Source of the DNA: Fusobacterium sp.
GTDB taxonomy: Bacteria; Fusobacteriota; Fusobacteriia; Fusobacteriales; Fusobacteriaceae
NCBI GenBank assembly: GCA_020024855.1
Contig: JAHHTB010000016.1
Coordinates: forward strand, 1-19,991
Direction of reading: 5' to 3'
DNA: 19,991 bases
Positions 1 through 7,879 of this stretch are shown here, one piece after another (position 1 is the stretch's first letter; the number at the start of each line of letters is the position of its first letter). A program made the translations under genes and the position numbers. The notes beneath the pieces were generated by a model. The model searched no databases and was not told the DNA's origin. It saw only the letters and a list, made by a program, of their open reading frames with translations.

Positions 1-205
1 CCCATGCAGTTTCAAGTGGAGCATATTCAATAAAAACTTTTCCCTTTTCATCAAGCTTACGAAAAATATGTCCTTCCCTAACTCTTTCTTTCAACCAATT
101 CTTTTTTGCAATCACTCCCATTTGATGTTTTTTATCAGAAATAGCACAACATAAATGTTCTTTTTCTATATTTTCAACTGTTAAATTTATAAAATGTTTA
201 TTCAT
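1..205 (-). CDS. GNAT-type N-acetyltransferase, YoaP-like (N-terminal part, cut by window start)
   Basis: Only the first 68 codons are in the window. The reading frame is open from an ATG at 203-205 to the window edge. A GGAG Shine-Dalgarno lies 7 bases upstream of that ATG. The visible peptide, with segments such as CCAISDKKHQMGV, WLKERVREGHIFRKLDEKG and KVFIEYAPLETAW, matches what I recall of the start of YoaP-type GNAT proteins, which transfer an acetyl group from acetyl-CoA to an unknown acceptor. The acetyl-CoA binding motif and the C-terminal YoaP domain would lie beyond the edge. It starts 18 bp after the stop of the Imm17-like gene, so the two are probably co-transcribed. The family call is fairly secure; the substrate is unknown. 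Confidence 0.75.
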   Translation of the reverse strand, partial: MNKHFINLTVENIEKEHLCCAISDKKHQMGVIAKKNWLKERVREGHIFRKLDEKGKVFIEYAPLETAW

Positions 206-223
206 ATTTTTTCTCCATATAAA

Positions 224-496
224 TTATTTTTTTAGCCATTCAATTACACAAATAATCATTATTATTGCCCCAAATAATCCTGTAAAAAATCTAAATCCTT
301 TTTCTCCAAAAATTTCATATACAGTTAACAGAAATCTTTTTGAGCCTGTGGGATTACAAATCCATTTCCAATTAAAAATAGCTCCAAAGAAAAATAATCC
401 TCCTGCAATTATTCCAAAAACATATGGATATTTTTTTAAATAAGGCTCTATATTTTCCATAAATTTTACATATAAATCACTAATAGGATTAGTCAT
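224..496 (-). CDS. Small two-helix membrane protein resembling immunity protein 17 (Imm17)
   Basis: This 90-residue protein has a polar N-terminus (1-22), a hydrophobic helix at about 24-42, an FNWKW motif at 41-45, a basic/polar loop, a GEKGFRFFTGLFG segment at 64-76 and a second helix at about 70-87. Two helices, an FNW-W motif after the first and a G....R...G..G pattern before the second are how I remember the Imm17 family, predicted immunity proteins of polymorphic-toxin systems. I infer an inner-membrane location. The start follows GGGAGG with 5 bases spacing, which is strong. No toxin gene is visible on either side; the downstream partner is a GNAT gene. An unrelated small membrane protein is possible, because the match is from memory over a short length. 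Confidence 0.6.
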   Translation of the reverse strand: MTNPISDLYVKFMENIEPYLKKYPYVFGIIAGGLFFFGAIFNWKWICNPTGSKRFLLTVYEIFGEKGFRFFTGLFGAIIMIICVIEWLKK

Positions 497-524
497 ATAT
501 TTCCTCCCTTTTTAGATTTATTTA

Positions 525-588
525 TAAAAAAATGCCCATGACAAAAATATTTTTTGAAAATTCAAAAAACACTAAATGTCATAGGCAT
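525..588 (-). terminator. Hairpin with U-tract upstream of the Imm17-like gene (terminator or attenuator)
   Basis: The arms 532-543 and 577-588 pair over 12 bp in minus-strand RNA with one G-U wobble. On the plus strand that pair would be a C-A mismatch, so the structure favours minus-strand RNA. The loop contains a second perfect 9-bp inverted repeat (550-558 with 561-569). The 3' arm runs straight into 6 to 7 U residues, the layout of an intrinsic terminator. It stands between the promoter at 657-685 and the Imm17-like gene, so it should limit transcription of that gene unless it is prevented from folding. Confidence 0.65.
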
Positions 589-591
589 CAT
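562..591 (-). CDS. Possible leader minigene (MMPMTFSVF or MTFSVF)
   Basis: A perfect AAGGAG (592-597) is followed by three in-frame ATGs at 589-591, 586-588 and 580-582 and then a TGA at 562-564. The third ATG is 9 bases from the AAGGAG and is the best-spaced start, giving a 6-residue peptide. The first two ATGs sit only 0 and 3 bases away. It lies about 60 bases downstream of a near-consensus promoter, and its start codons fall inside the left arm of a terminator-like hairpin. That arrangement is typical of regulatory uORFs in attenuators. Translation is not proven, and so short an ORF could be chance. Confidence 0.3.
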   Translation of the reverse strand: MMPMTFSVF

Positions 592-656
592 CTCCTTATT
601 AAAGAAAGAAGTACTACATATTACACACAATAAAACAATATTTTAACTGATAATAA

Positions 657-685
657 ATGATAGCTTTTTTATTTTAAAATGTCAA
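657..685 (-). promoter_or_regulatory. Near-consensus sigma-70 promoter for the leader/Imm17-like/GNAT unit
   Basis: A perfect TTGACA (680-685) and a TATCAT (657-662) are separated by exactly 17 bases on the minus strand. The predicted start point is near 650, leaving a leader of about 150 bases before the Imm17-like gene. The -35 box sits at the centre of an AT palindrome (665-700). Confidence 0.7.
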
Positions 686-700
686 TTTTAAAATAAAAAA
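665..700. repeat. Perfect 16-bp AT-only inverted repeat around a -35 box
   Basis: Arms 665-680 and 685-700 are exact reverse complements with a 4-base centre (GTCA on the plus strand). All arm bases are A or T. The right arm overlaps the U-tract of the glycogen-operon terminator, and the centre holds most of the -35 hexamer of the minus-strand promoter. It could be an operator, part of a terminator, or a by-product of base composition. Confidence 0.6.
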
Positions 701-733
701 AATTGTTGTAAATTTTATACAAATCTACAACAA
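691..733 (-). terminator. Intrinsic terminator of the glycogen operon
   Basis: Arms 703-715 and 721-733 pair over 13 bp with one G-U wobble in minus-strand RNA. The loop is 5 bases (716-720), and eight U residues follow (695-702). It begins just past the stop codon of the GH13 gene at 741, so it is well placed to end the transcript of the glg block. Confidence 0.85.
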
Positions 734-740
734 CTTTTAT

Positions 741-2789
741 TTATAAATTATTACTTGATAATATTTTAGAACTTAATGGTTCTATTGTAAAGATTACTTC
801 ATTTTCTTTAATTTTTATATTTTCTTTATCAAAAAAAGATTTCAAAGAAGTGAAATTTTTATTGCTAAATATTTCAGGATAATCATTAATATTTAATTTT
901 ACATCAAATGAAATAATAGGATTTCTATTTATAAATACAAATGCAAAATTATTTTCATTTTCTTTAAGAGGCTTATTGAAAGAATCAAGATTATTTTTTG
1001 AATAACGAATAATTCCATAAACATCTTCATTTAAAAATACTTGTTTGAAATATCCTGTTGTAAAAAATTCATTTTTATTTCTTAAAGCTATCAAAGTTTT
1101 ATAATAATTTTGAATATCTTTATTTTCATTTCCCCATGGGAATGTACGTCTATTATCTGGGTCAGTTTCTCCGTGTAAACCAGCCTCATCACCATAATAT
1201 ATAATAGGAATTCCCGGGAAAGACATCTGCATAAGAATTATAAGCTTAAGCATTTTAATTTCTGAATCTTTAAATATGTCTTTATTTTTTGCTATTTTTT
1301 CTTTATAGAAATCATTATTATACACAATGTTTTGCATAATTTCAGAAACACTTTCAGTCATATTAATTATTCTAGCAACATCATGAGTCCCAAGAATATT
1401 TACAAGAGAATAAAAGTTTTCTTGTGGGTAATTTTCTTTCATTTTTTCAAAAAGTTTTACTAATTTAAAACTATCAATCCTATTTGCAAAAAAATCAAGA
1501 AAATAATTTCTAAAAGGATAATTTGTAACAGAGTCAAGCTCTCTACCACTCATATACTCTCTTCTTACATCATAGCTTATTTTATTTGTAGCATCTTCCC
1601 ACACTTCCCCAAGAAGAATAGAGTTCTCATCATTTTCATGGCATTTTTTTCTTAAGGTTTTTAAAAATTCTCCTGGTAACTCATCAGCAACATCAAGACG
1701 CCAACCTTTTATTCCCATTTTCATCCATTTATTAACAACACTATCTTCAGAATTGATAATATAGTCAACAAAAGATTTTGACAGTTCATTTACACATGGT
1801 AAATCTTTAATTCCCCACCAACAGTTATAGTCATTTGGGAAATTATAGAAAGTATACCAATCATAATAAGGAGAATCTTGAGAGTTGTGAGCTCCTATTG
1901 AATTATAAGATTTAAAAGCATTAAAATATTTACTATCCATACCAGTGTGATTAAATACCCCATCTAGTATGATATTTATTCCTCTTTTTTTTGCTTGAGA
2001 AATCAATTCTTTAAAATCATCTTCTGTTCCAAGCATAGAATCAATCTCTTTATAATCTCCTGTATCATATCTGTGATTACTTCTAGCTTTAAAAATTGGA
2101 TTAAGATAGATAAGATTTATTCCAAGCTCTTTTAAATAATCTAATTTTTTTGTAATTCCTAAAAGATTTCCACCAAAGAAATCCCAACGAAGAATATCCC
2201 CATTTGCTCCCTTAACATATAGAGGTAAATCATTCCAATCTCCATATATAAAGCTATTCTTTTTTGGGGAATTTACTTTTCCATCAGCATTTCCATTAAA
2301 AAATCTATCAGGGAAAATTTGATAAATTATAGATTTTTTAAACCAATCAGGAGTTTTACTATCAGGATAGTATGTTGTTATTTGATAAGTTTTAGGAAAT
2401 GAATCATAAATATTTCCTTTTCCTCCAAGTTCATCAAAATTATTTCCGTAAAATTTTATTACTCCGTTTTTAAGTTTTAATTCAAAATAATAAAATAATA
2501 AATTTGGAACAACTGGAGAATTAATAGAACAAGTGTAGTTTATAAGTGTTTCGTTATCTTTTATTTTAGAAGATGAAACCTCCATAGAGTATTCAACTCT
2601 ATGGGGGCAACTAGTATTAGTTTTATTATCTTCAAGAACATGTAATCTTACATTTTCAACCATTGCTTTTTCATTTATTTCAATTTTAAAATTTATTTTT
2701 TCACCACAAGGCACAGCCCCATAAGGAGATTTATATTCTATATCTTGAGAATTAAATCTTACATATTCATCATTCCAATTATGTTCCAT
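741..2789 (-). CDS. GH13 alpha-amylase-family glycosidase, neopullulanase/pullulanase-like (probable glycogen debranching or dextrin hydrolysis)
   Basis: This 682-residue protein has an N-terminal beta domain (about 15-140) and a GH13 barrel (about 150-560). The four conserved regions are present: DGVFNH at 276-281, GWRLDVADE at 362-370 with nucleophile D366, GEVWED at 394-399 with acid/base E395, and LGTHD at 466-470 with D470. It has no signal peptide, so it should act in the cytoplasm. The N-terminal domain and the MPGIP-like turn near the end of the barrel recall neopullulanase and cyclomaltodextrinase enzymes rather than GlgX. As last gene of the glg block, 37 bp after glgP, it probably cleaves alpha-1,6 branches or short dextrins left by phosphorolysis. 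The start follows GAGGGG. Family membership is certain; the exact bond specificity is not. Confidence 0.85.
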   Translation of the reverse strand: MEHNWNDEYVRFNSQDIEYKSPYGAVPCGEKINFKIEINEKAMVENVRLHVLEDNKTNTSCPHRVEYSMEVSSSKIKDNETLINYTCSINSPVVPNLLFYYFELKLKNGVIKFYGNNFDELGGKGNIYDSFPKTYQITTYYPDSKTPDWFKKSIIYQIFPDRFFNGNADGKVNSPKKNSFIYGDWNDLPLYVKGANGDILRWDFFGGNLLGITKKLDYLKELGINLIYLNPIFKARSNHRYDTGDYKEIDSMLGTEDDFKELISQAKKRGINIILDGVFNHTGMDSKYFNAFKSYNSIGAHNSQDSPYYDWYTFYNFPNDYNCWWGIKDLPCVNELSKSFVDYIINSEDSVVNKWMKMGIKGWRLDVADELPGEFLKTLRKKCHENDENSILLGEVWEDATNKISYDVRREYMSGRELDSVTNYPFRNYFLDFFANRIDSFKLVKLFEKMKENYPQENFYSLVNILGTHDVARIINMTESVSEIMQNIVYNNDFYKEKIAKNKDIFKDSEIKMLKLIILMQMSFPGIPIIYYGDEAGLHGETDPDNRRTFPWGNENKDIQNYYKTLIALRNKNEFFTTGYFKQVFLNEDVYGIIRYSKNNLDSFNKPLKENENNFAFVFINRNPIISFDVKLNINDYPEIFSNKNFTSLKSFFDKENIKIKENEVIFTIEPLSSKILSSNNL

Positions 2790-2826
2790 AAATTAAGTCC
2801 CCTCTTCTTAAGAATATAAAACTATT

Positions 2827-5268
2827 TTATTCTCCTATTTTATTAGATTTTATATTCCAAATTTCATCAGCATATTTTCTAATAGTATTATCAGAAGAAA
2901 ATATACCTGAATTTGCTATATTGATTAAACTCATTTTTAACCATTTTTCTTTATCTTTATATAATTCGTCAACTTTTTCTTGAGCTTTTACATAAGAATC
3001 AAAATCTTTGAAAACAAAGAATTCATCATTTGTATCAAATAGATTTTTAAGGATAAGGTTGAATTCATCAGGTCCTACTCCAAAGAAACCATTCTTTAAT
3101 TGATTAATAATAAGTTGTAATCTAGGGTCATTATTAAATGTATCATAAGCATTGTAGCCACCATGTGCATAGTAGTCCATAACTTGCTCAGAAGTTAAAC
3201 CAAATACAATTATATTATCTCTTCCAACCACTTGGTCAATTTCCACATTAGCCCCATCAAGAGTAGCCATTGTAATAGCACCATTCATCATAAATTTCAT
3301 ATTTCCTGTACCAGATGCTTCTTTTGATGCAGTAGAAATTTGTTCACTAATATCTCCAGAAGGGATAACTTTTTCAGCAAGAGTTACACCATAGTTTTGA
3401 AGGAATACAACTTTAATTTTTCCATTAATATCTGGGTCATTATTAATTTTATCAGCCACACAGTTTATAAGTTTTATAACTTGTTTAGCAAGATAGTAAG
3501 CTGGTGCAGCCTTTGCTCCAAAGAAGAATGTTCTAGGAACAATATTTTTTTTAGGATTAGCCTTAAGTTCATTGTATAAATTTATGATATTGAAAATATT
3601 AAGAAGTTGACGTTTGTAAGCATGTAATCTTTTTACTTGAATATCATAAATGGAATTAGGATCAATATCTATTCCATAAGATTTTTTTACAAATTCAGCT
3701 ACTTGAACTTTTCTTTTATGCTTAATAGCTCCTAATTTTTTTAGAAATTTTTTATCGTTAACATAGTTCATTAATTTTTTCATTTCTGGTGGATTTTCTA
3801 CCCAGTCATAACCAATAGTATCAACAAGTAGATTTGCCAAATCAGTATTTGCTTTTATAAGCCATCTTCTATGTGTGATACCATTAGTTTTATTATTAAA
3901 TCTTTCTGGATACATTTCATAGAAATCTTTTAACTCTCTATGTTTTAAAATTTCAGTATGAAGCCAAGCAACTCCATTTACAGAGTGAGAACCAACAATA
4001 GCAAGATTAGCCATTTTTATATTTCCATTTTGGATAATAGACATATTATTTATTTTGTTCCAATCTCCATAATATTTTTGAGAAGCTTCAAGACAGAATC
4101 TTCTGTTAATTTCTTCAACTATCATATATATTCTAGGAAGAAGTTTTTCAAACATATCTTTTGGCCACTTTTCAAGAGCCTCAGCCATTATAGTGTGGTT
4201 TGTATAAGCAAGAGTTTTTACAGTGATTCTCCATGCTTCTTCCCACTCAAGTTCCTCTTGATCAAGAAGAATTCTCATAAGTTCAGCCACAGCCACAGCA
4301 GGGTGAGTATCATTTATATGGATAGCTATATAATTATGAAGTTCTGTTATAGGTTCTCCAGTCTTTTTAAATCTATTTACAATAGTTTGTATTCCAGCAC
4401 TTACAAAGAAATATTCTTGTTTAAGTCTTAATCTTCTTCCTGATTCACTAGAATCATCAGGATATAAAACTTGAGAAATTTCTTCAACAGAATATTTATG
4501 TTCTAAATATCTTAAATAATCTCCACGTTGAAGAGAAGATAAATTAATATCACTCTCGTCAATTTCAGCACTCCATAATCTTAAAGTATTAACATTTTTT
4601 GTATGAAAACCAACAATAGGTACATCGTAAGGAACAGCCTTTATAACCTCACAATTTTCATATACAGGTTGTAGTTTATTTCCCACTTTTCTCATATAAA
4701 CATGCCCACCAAAGTTAATGTTTATACTTCTATTTGCTTTTTTAACTTCCCATACAAAATCTGTTTTTAACCAGTCATCTAATTTTTCAACTTGATAACC
4801 ATCAACAATTTTTTGCTTGAAAAGTCCATGCTTGAAACGGATACCACATCCATGAGCAGGAAGAGAAAGAGATGCCATTGAATCCATAAAACAAGCAGCA
4901 AGTCTACCAAGTCCACCATTTCCAAGTCCAGCATCAGGTTCCATAGCAGCAAGTTCTTCAAGATCTATTCCTAATTCAGCAAGAGCTTCTTTACATAAAT
5001 CTTTTATACCAAGATTTATTAAATATGTATCAAGAAGTTTTCCAATTAGGAATTCCATTGAAAAATAATAAGTCTGTTTTAATTTTTTTTCAGTATAAAC
5101 TCTATTTGTTTCAGCCCAACCTTCTGTTACATAGTCTTTTATTAATTTCCCAAGAGCTAAATATTTATGATCAAGAGAAGCTTCATTTACTCCTTCAGCA
5201 AAAGTGAAAGTTAATCTTTTTAAATAGTCTTGTTTGATCTGTTCTTTTGTTATTTGCAATTTGTCCAC
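2827..5268 (-). CDS. glgP: Glycogen/maltodextrin phosphorylase (GT35)
   Basis: This 813-residue enzyme releases glucose-1-phosphate from the non-reducing ends of glycogen, using pyridoxal phosphate. The glycine-rich GLGNGGLGRLAACFMDSMA segment (114-132), the HINDTHPA motif (317-324), the QVKRLHAYKRQ motif (544-554) and the PLP-lysine motif GTGNMKFMMNG with K658 are all intact. Length is normal for bacterial members. The first codon is GTG at 5266-5268, only 2 bases after AAGGAG (5271-5276); a TTG three codons later would have 11 bases spacing, so the start is uncertain by three residues. The gene lies 30 bp after glgA and 37 bp before the GH13 gene, making it part of the glycogen operon. Confidence 0.96.
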   Translation of the reverse strand: MDKLQITKEQIKQDYLKRLTFTFAEGVNEASLDHKYLALGKLIKDYVTEGWAETNRVYTEKKLKQTYYFSMEFLIGKLLDTYLINLGIKDLCKEALAELGIDLEELAAMEPDAGLGNGGLGRLAACFMDSMASLSLPAHGCGIRFKHGLFKQKIVDGYQVEKLDDWLKTDFVWEVKKANRSININFGGHVYMRKVGNKLQPVYENCEVIKAVPYDVPIVGFHTKNVNTLRLWSAEIDESDINLSSLQRGDYLRYLEHKYSVEEISQVLYPDDSSESGRRLRLKQEYFFVSAGIQTIVNRFKKTGEPITELHNYIAIHINDTHPAVAVAELMRILLDQEELEWEEAWRITVKTLAYTNHTIMAEALEKWPKDMFEKLLPRIYMIVEEINRRFCLEASQKYYGDWNKINNMSIIQNGNIKMANLAIVGSHSVNGVAWLHTEILKHRELKDFYEMYPERFNNKTNGITHRRWLIKANTDLANLLVDTIGYDWVENPPEMKKLMNYVNDKKFLKKLGAIKHKRKVQVAEFVKKSYGIDIDPNSIYDIQVKRLHAYKRQLLNIFNIINLYNELKANPKKNIVPRTFFFGAKAAPAYYLAKQVIKLINCVADKINNDPDINGKIKVVFLQNYGVTLAEKVIPSGDISEQISTASKEASGTGNMKFMMNGAITMATLDGANVEIDQVVGRDNIIVFGLTSEQVMDYYAHGGYNAYDTFNNDPRLQLIINQLKNGFFGVGPDEFNLILKNLFDTNDEFFVFKDFDSYVKAQEKVDELYKDKEKWLKMSLINIANSGIFSSDNTIRKYADEIWNIKSNKIGE

Positions 5269-5298
5269 TACTCCTTACTTTAAAACCAAAATCTTTTG

Positions 5299-6729
5299 TT
5301 ACATAAGCTTTTTGTATAGTTCATTATATTTTTTAGCAGAATCTTTCCAGCTAGTTTCAGCTTTCATTCCATTTTTTTGGATTGCAAGCCATTGTTTTTT
5401 ATCTTTAAATGTTTCAACAGCAAGTTGAATTACATTAAGCATATCATGTGCATTATAATTTGTAAAAGAGAACCCATTTCCTTCACCAGTATATTTATTA
5501 TATGGTATAATAGTGTCTTTAAGACCACCAGTTTCTCTTACAATAGGAACAGTTCCATATCTTAAAGCTATAAGCTGCCCTATACCACAAGGCTCAAATA
5601 AAGATGGCATTAAGAACATATCTGCACCAGCATATATAAGTTTTGCAAGTTTATCACTAAAACCAATATTTGAAGATAATTTTTCAGGGTAAATGTGTGA
5701 GTAGTATTCAAATAAATCTTCATAAGTTTGTTCACCAGTTCCTAATATAACAAGTTGTATATCAAGATGTAAAATTTCTTCTATAACTCCTTTGATAAGG
5801 TCTAATCCTTTTTGATTAACAAGTCTTGAAACAAGTCCTATAACAGGAATATCTTTATCAATTGGAAGTCCTAGTTGTTTTTGTAATTCGGCTTTATTTA
5901 TTAATTTATTCTTCATTGTAGTAAGTCCGAAATTTTTTGGAATATTTTTATCTTTTCTTGGATTATATGCATCATGATCTATTCCATTTACAATACCATA
6001 AAGTTTATAACTTATACCATTTAATAATCCATCTAGATTCTCTCCATAATATGGAGTTCTTATTTCATTAGCATAAGACTCACTTACTGTATTAACTATA
6101 TCAGAATAAATTATTCCACCTTTCATAAATGATATTGCATCATAGAATTTTAATTTATCTTCAGTAAAATAAGAATCATTAAGTCCAAGAAGATCAGTTA
6201 AAATATTTCTTGAGAAAATTCCTTGATATTTAAGGTTATGTATAGTATATACTGTTTTTATATTTTGAAATCTTATATCATATCTATAAAAAGCATCAAG
6301 AAGAACAGGAACCATTCCACTATGCCAATCATTACAGTGAATAATATCAGGAATAAAATTATCAATATGTTTTATTGATTCTAAAACTCCTCTTGAGAAG
6401 AAAGAGAAAATTTCTCCATCATCATAATGTCCATATGGTTCATGTCTCTTAAAATAATATTCATTATCTATAAAATAGAAATCAACACCATCATATTTAA
6501 TATGATCAAGCCCACAATATTGATTTCTCCAACCAACTGGAACAGAATATTCAGCAATATGATTCATTTTATTTTTAAATTCATCAGCAATTTTTCCATA
6601 TTTAGGTATAATAACTCTAATATCAATACCTGATTTTTTTAGATATTTTGGAAGAGACAAAGCTACATCTGCAAGTCCTCCAGTTTTTAAAAAAGGAGCA
6701 GCCTCAGAAGCAACAAATAATACTTTCAT
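5299..6729 (-). CDS. glgA: Glycogen synthase, ADP-glucose dependent (GT5)
   Basis: This 476-residue enzyme adds glucose from ADP-glucose to the growing alpha-1,4-glucan. The N-terminal KTGGLADV (15-22) binds the nucleotide sugar. HCNDWHSG (131-138), SRLVNQKGLDL (301-311), EPCGIGQ (379-385) and ETGGLKD (399-405) complete the two Rossmann halves of GT-B fold synthases. Length matches the roughly 480-residue bacterial norm. The start has an AGGAGG with 7 bases spacing. It begins 15 bp after the glgD stop, so the two genes are tightly coupled. Cytoplasmic. Confidence 0.97.
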   Translation of the reverse strand: MKVLFVASEAAPFLKTGGLADVALSLPKYLKKSGIDIRVIIPKYGKIADEFKNKMNHIAEYSVPVGWRNQYCGLDHIKYDGVDFYFIDNEYYFKRHEPYGHYDDGEIFSFFSRGVLESIKHIDNFIPDIIHCNDWHSGMVPVLLDAFYRYDIRFQNIKTVYTIHNLKYQGIFSRNILTDLLGLNDSYFTEDKLKFYDAISFMKGGIIYSDIVNTVSESYANEIRTPYYGENLDGLLNGISYKLYGIVNGIDHDAYNPRKDKNIPKNFGLTTMKNKLINKAELQKQLGLPIDKDIPVIGLVSRLVNQKGLDLIKGVIEEILHLDIQLVILGTGEQTYEDLFEYYSHIYPEKLSSNIGFSDKLAKLIYAGADMFLMPSLFEPCGIGQLIALRYGTVPIVRETGGLKDTIIPYNKYTGEGNGFSFTNYNAHDMLNVIQLAVETFKDKKQWLAIQKNGMKAETSWKDSAKKYNELYKKLM

Positions 6730-6744
6730 TTTTAGACCTCCTAA

Positions 6745-7860
6745 TTATTTCATAGAAATTTCTTTTTCTATAACAAGTGGATAAATATCACTTCCTTTTA
6801 ACTCAGTTCCTGAATCAAGAGTAACATTTTTATCAATAATAACATTTTTTATTTTTACTCCACTTTTAACTGTACAGTTTTGAAGTAAGATACAATTTTC
6901 TATTTCTGCCCCTTCTTCAATAACTGAATATCTTGAAACAATACTATGTTTAACAGAACCTTTTATTATACATCCATTTGCTACAAGAGCATTTTTTACA
7001 ACAGAACCATCATAATATCTTGTAGGTGGAGAATCTTTTGATTTACTGTAAATAGGATTAGATTCATTAAAGAAAAGCTCTCTTGTAACATCTACTGATA
7101 ACATATCCATATTTGTTTTGTAGTAAGAAAGAAGAGAATTTATACAAGCAAGATATCCTTTATATTCATATCCTTTAACAATAAGTTTATGTATATTTTC
7201 ATAAACAACAGCCTTTAATTTATAAGCATAGTCTATATAGGCATATTTTTCAATTAATGATAAAAGAAGCTCTTTTTTCATTATAAAAATTTCAGCACAG
7301 ATATTTATATTTTCTTCTGCACCAGTATTCTTACAAACATCTATAACCCTATTATCTCCATCAAATTTTAAACAATCACAATCAATAAAATTTTTATTTC
7401 CATCATTTATTTTTTTATAAACAACAGTAATATCTCTTTTAGATGATTCATGTTCAGCCACAACAGCTTTTAAATCAAGATTTGCTATCATATAACTTGA
7501 AGAAAAAACTATATTTTCTTCTTTTGATTTATACAGGAACTCAAGATTATCTTTAATCATTTGAACATCATAGTTAGCATTCATGCTTCTATTAAAACTA
7601 AAAACAAAAATTCCACCATGTCTTCTATTTAATTCCCAAGCTCTTCCAGTACCAACATGATCTCTTAATGAACGAGAATCATTATCTGTAAAAATTCCAA
7701 CAGTTGTTATACCTGCATTAGACATATTAGAAAGCATAAAGTCTACTACTCTATATTTTCCAGCTAATGGGATAGAAGCTATGGCTCTATGTGCAGCAAG
7801 TCTTCTTAAATTTTCTTTATTTTCAATAGCACTTAATATTCCAATATAATTTTTAAGCAT
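6745..7860 (-). CDS. glgD: GlgD, non-catalytic/regulatory subunit of glucose-1-phosphate adenylyltransferase
   Basis: I place the start at the ATG at 7858-7860, giving 371 residues. An ATG three codons upstream (7867-7869) directly abuts the AAGGGAG Shine-Dalgarno and cannot be used well, while 7860 has 9 bases spacing. The protein is homologous to GlgC (PLAGKYRVVDFMLSN, GTGRAWELNRRHGG) with a C-terminal beta-helix of hexapeptide repeats from about 275. The GlgC pyrophosphate loop GGQGSRL is replaced by ENKENLRRL, and the GDHIYKMDY segment is replaced by SYMIANLDL, so it lacks the catalytic residues. In Bacillota GlgD pairs with GlgC and changes its activity. It lies 19 bp after glgC. Confidence 0.93.
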   Translation of the reverse strand: MLKNYIGILSAIENKENLRRLAAHRAIASIPLAGKYRVVDFMLSNMSNAGITTVGIFTDNDSRSLRDHVGTGRAWELNRRHGGIFVFSFNRSMNANYDVQMIKDNLEFLYKSKEENIVFSSSYMIANLDLKAVVAEHESSKRDITVVYKKINDGNKNFIDCDCLKFDGDNRVIDVCKNTGAEENINICAEIFIMKKELLLSLIEKYAYIDYAYKLKAVVYENIHKLIVKGYEYKGYLACINSLLSYYKTNMDMLSVDVTRELFFNESNPIYSKSKDSPPTRYYDGSVVKNALVANGCIIKGSVKHSIVSRYSVIEEGAEIENCILLQNCTVKSGVKIKNVIIDKNVTLDSGTELKGSDIYPLVIEKEISMK

Positions 7861-7879
7861 AATTTCCATCTCCCTTCAA

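Noticed and set aside
3958..4431. Open frame of 157 codons on the plus strand inside glgP
   Set aside because: It is antisense to a clearly functional gene, has a low-complexity Ser/Phe/Ile-rich composition typical of a shadow frame, and has no convincing ribosome binding site.
7861..7869. Upstream ATG for GlgD
   Set aside because: It touches the Shine-Dalgarno with no spacing; the ATG at 7858-7860 is 9 bases away and gives a protein start matching the family.
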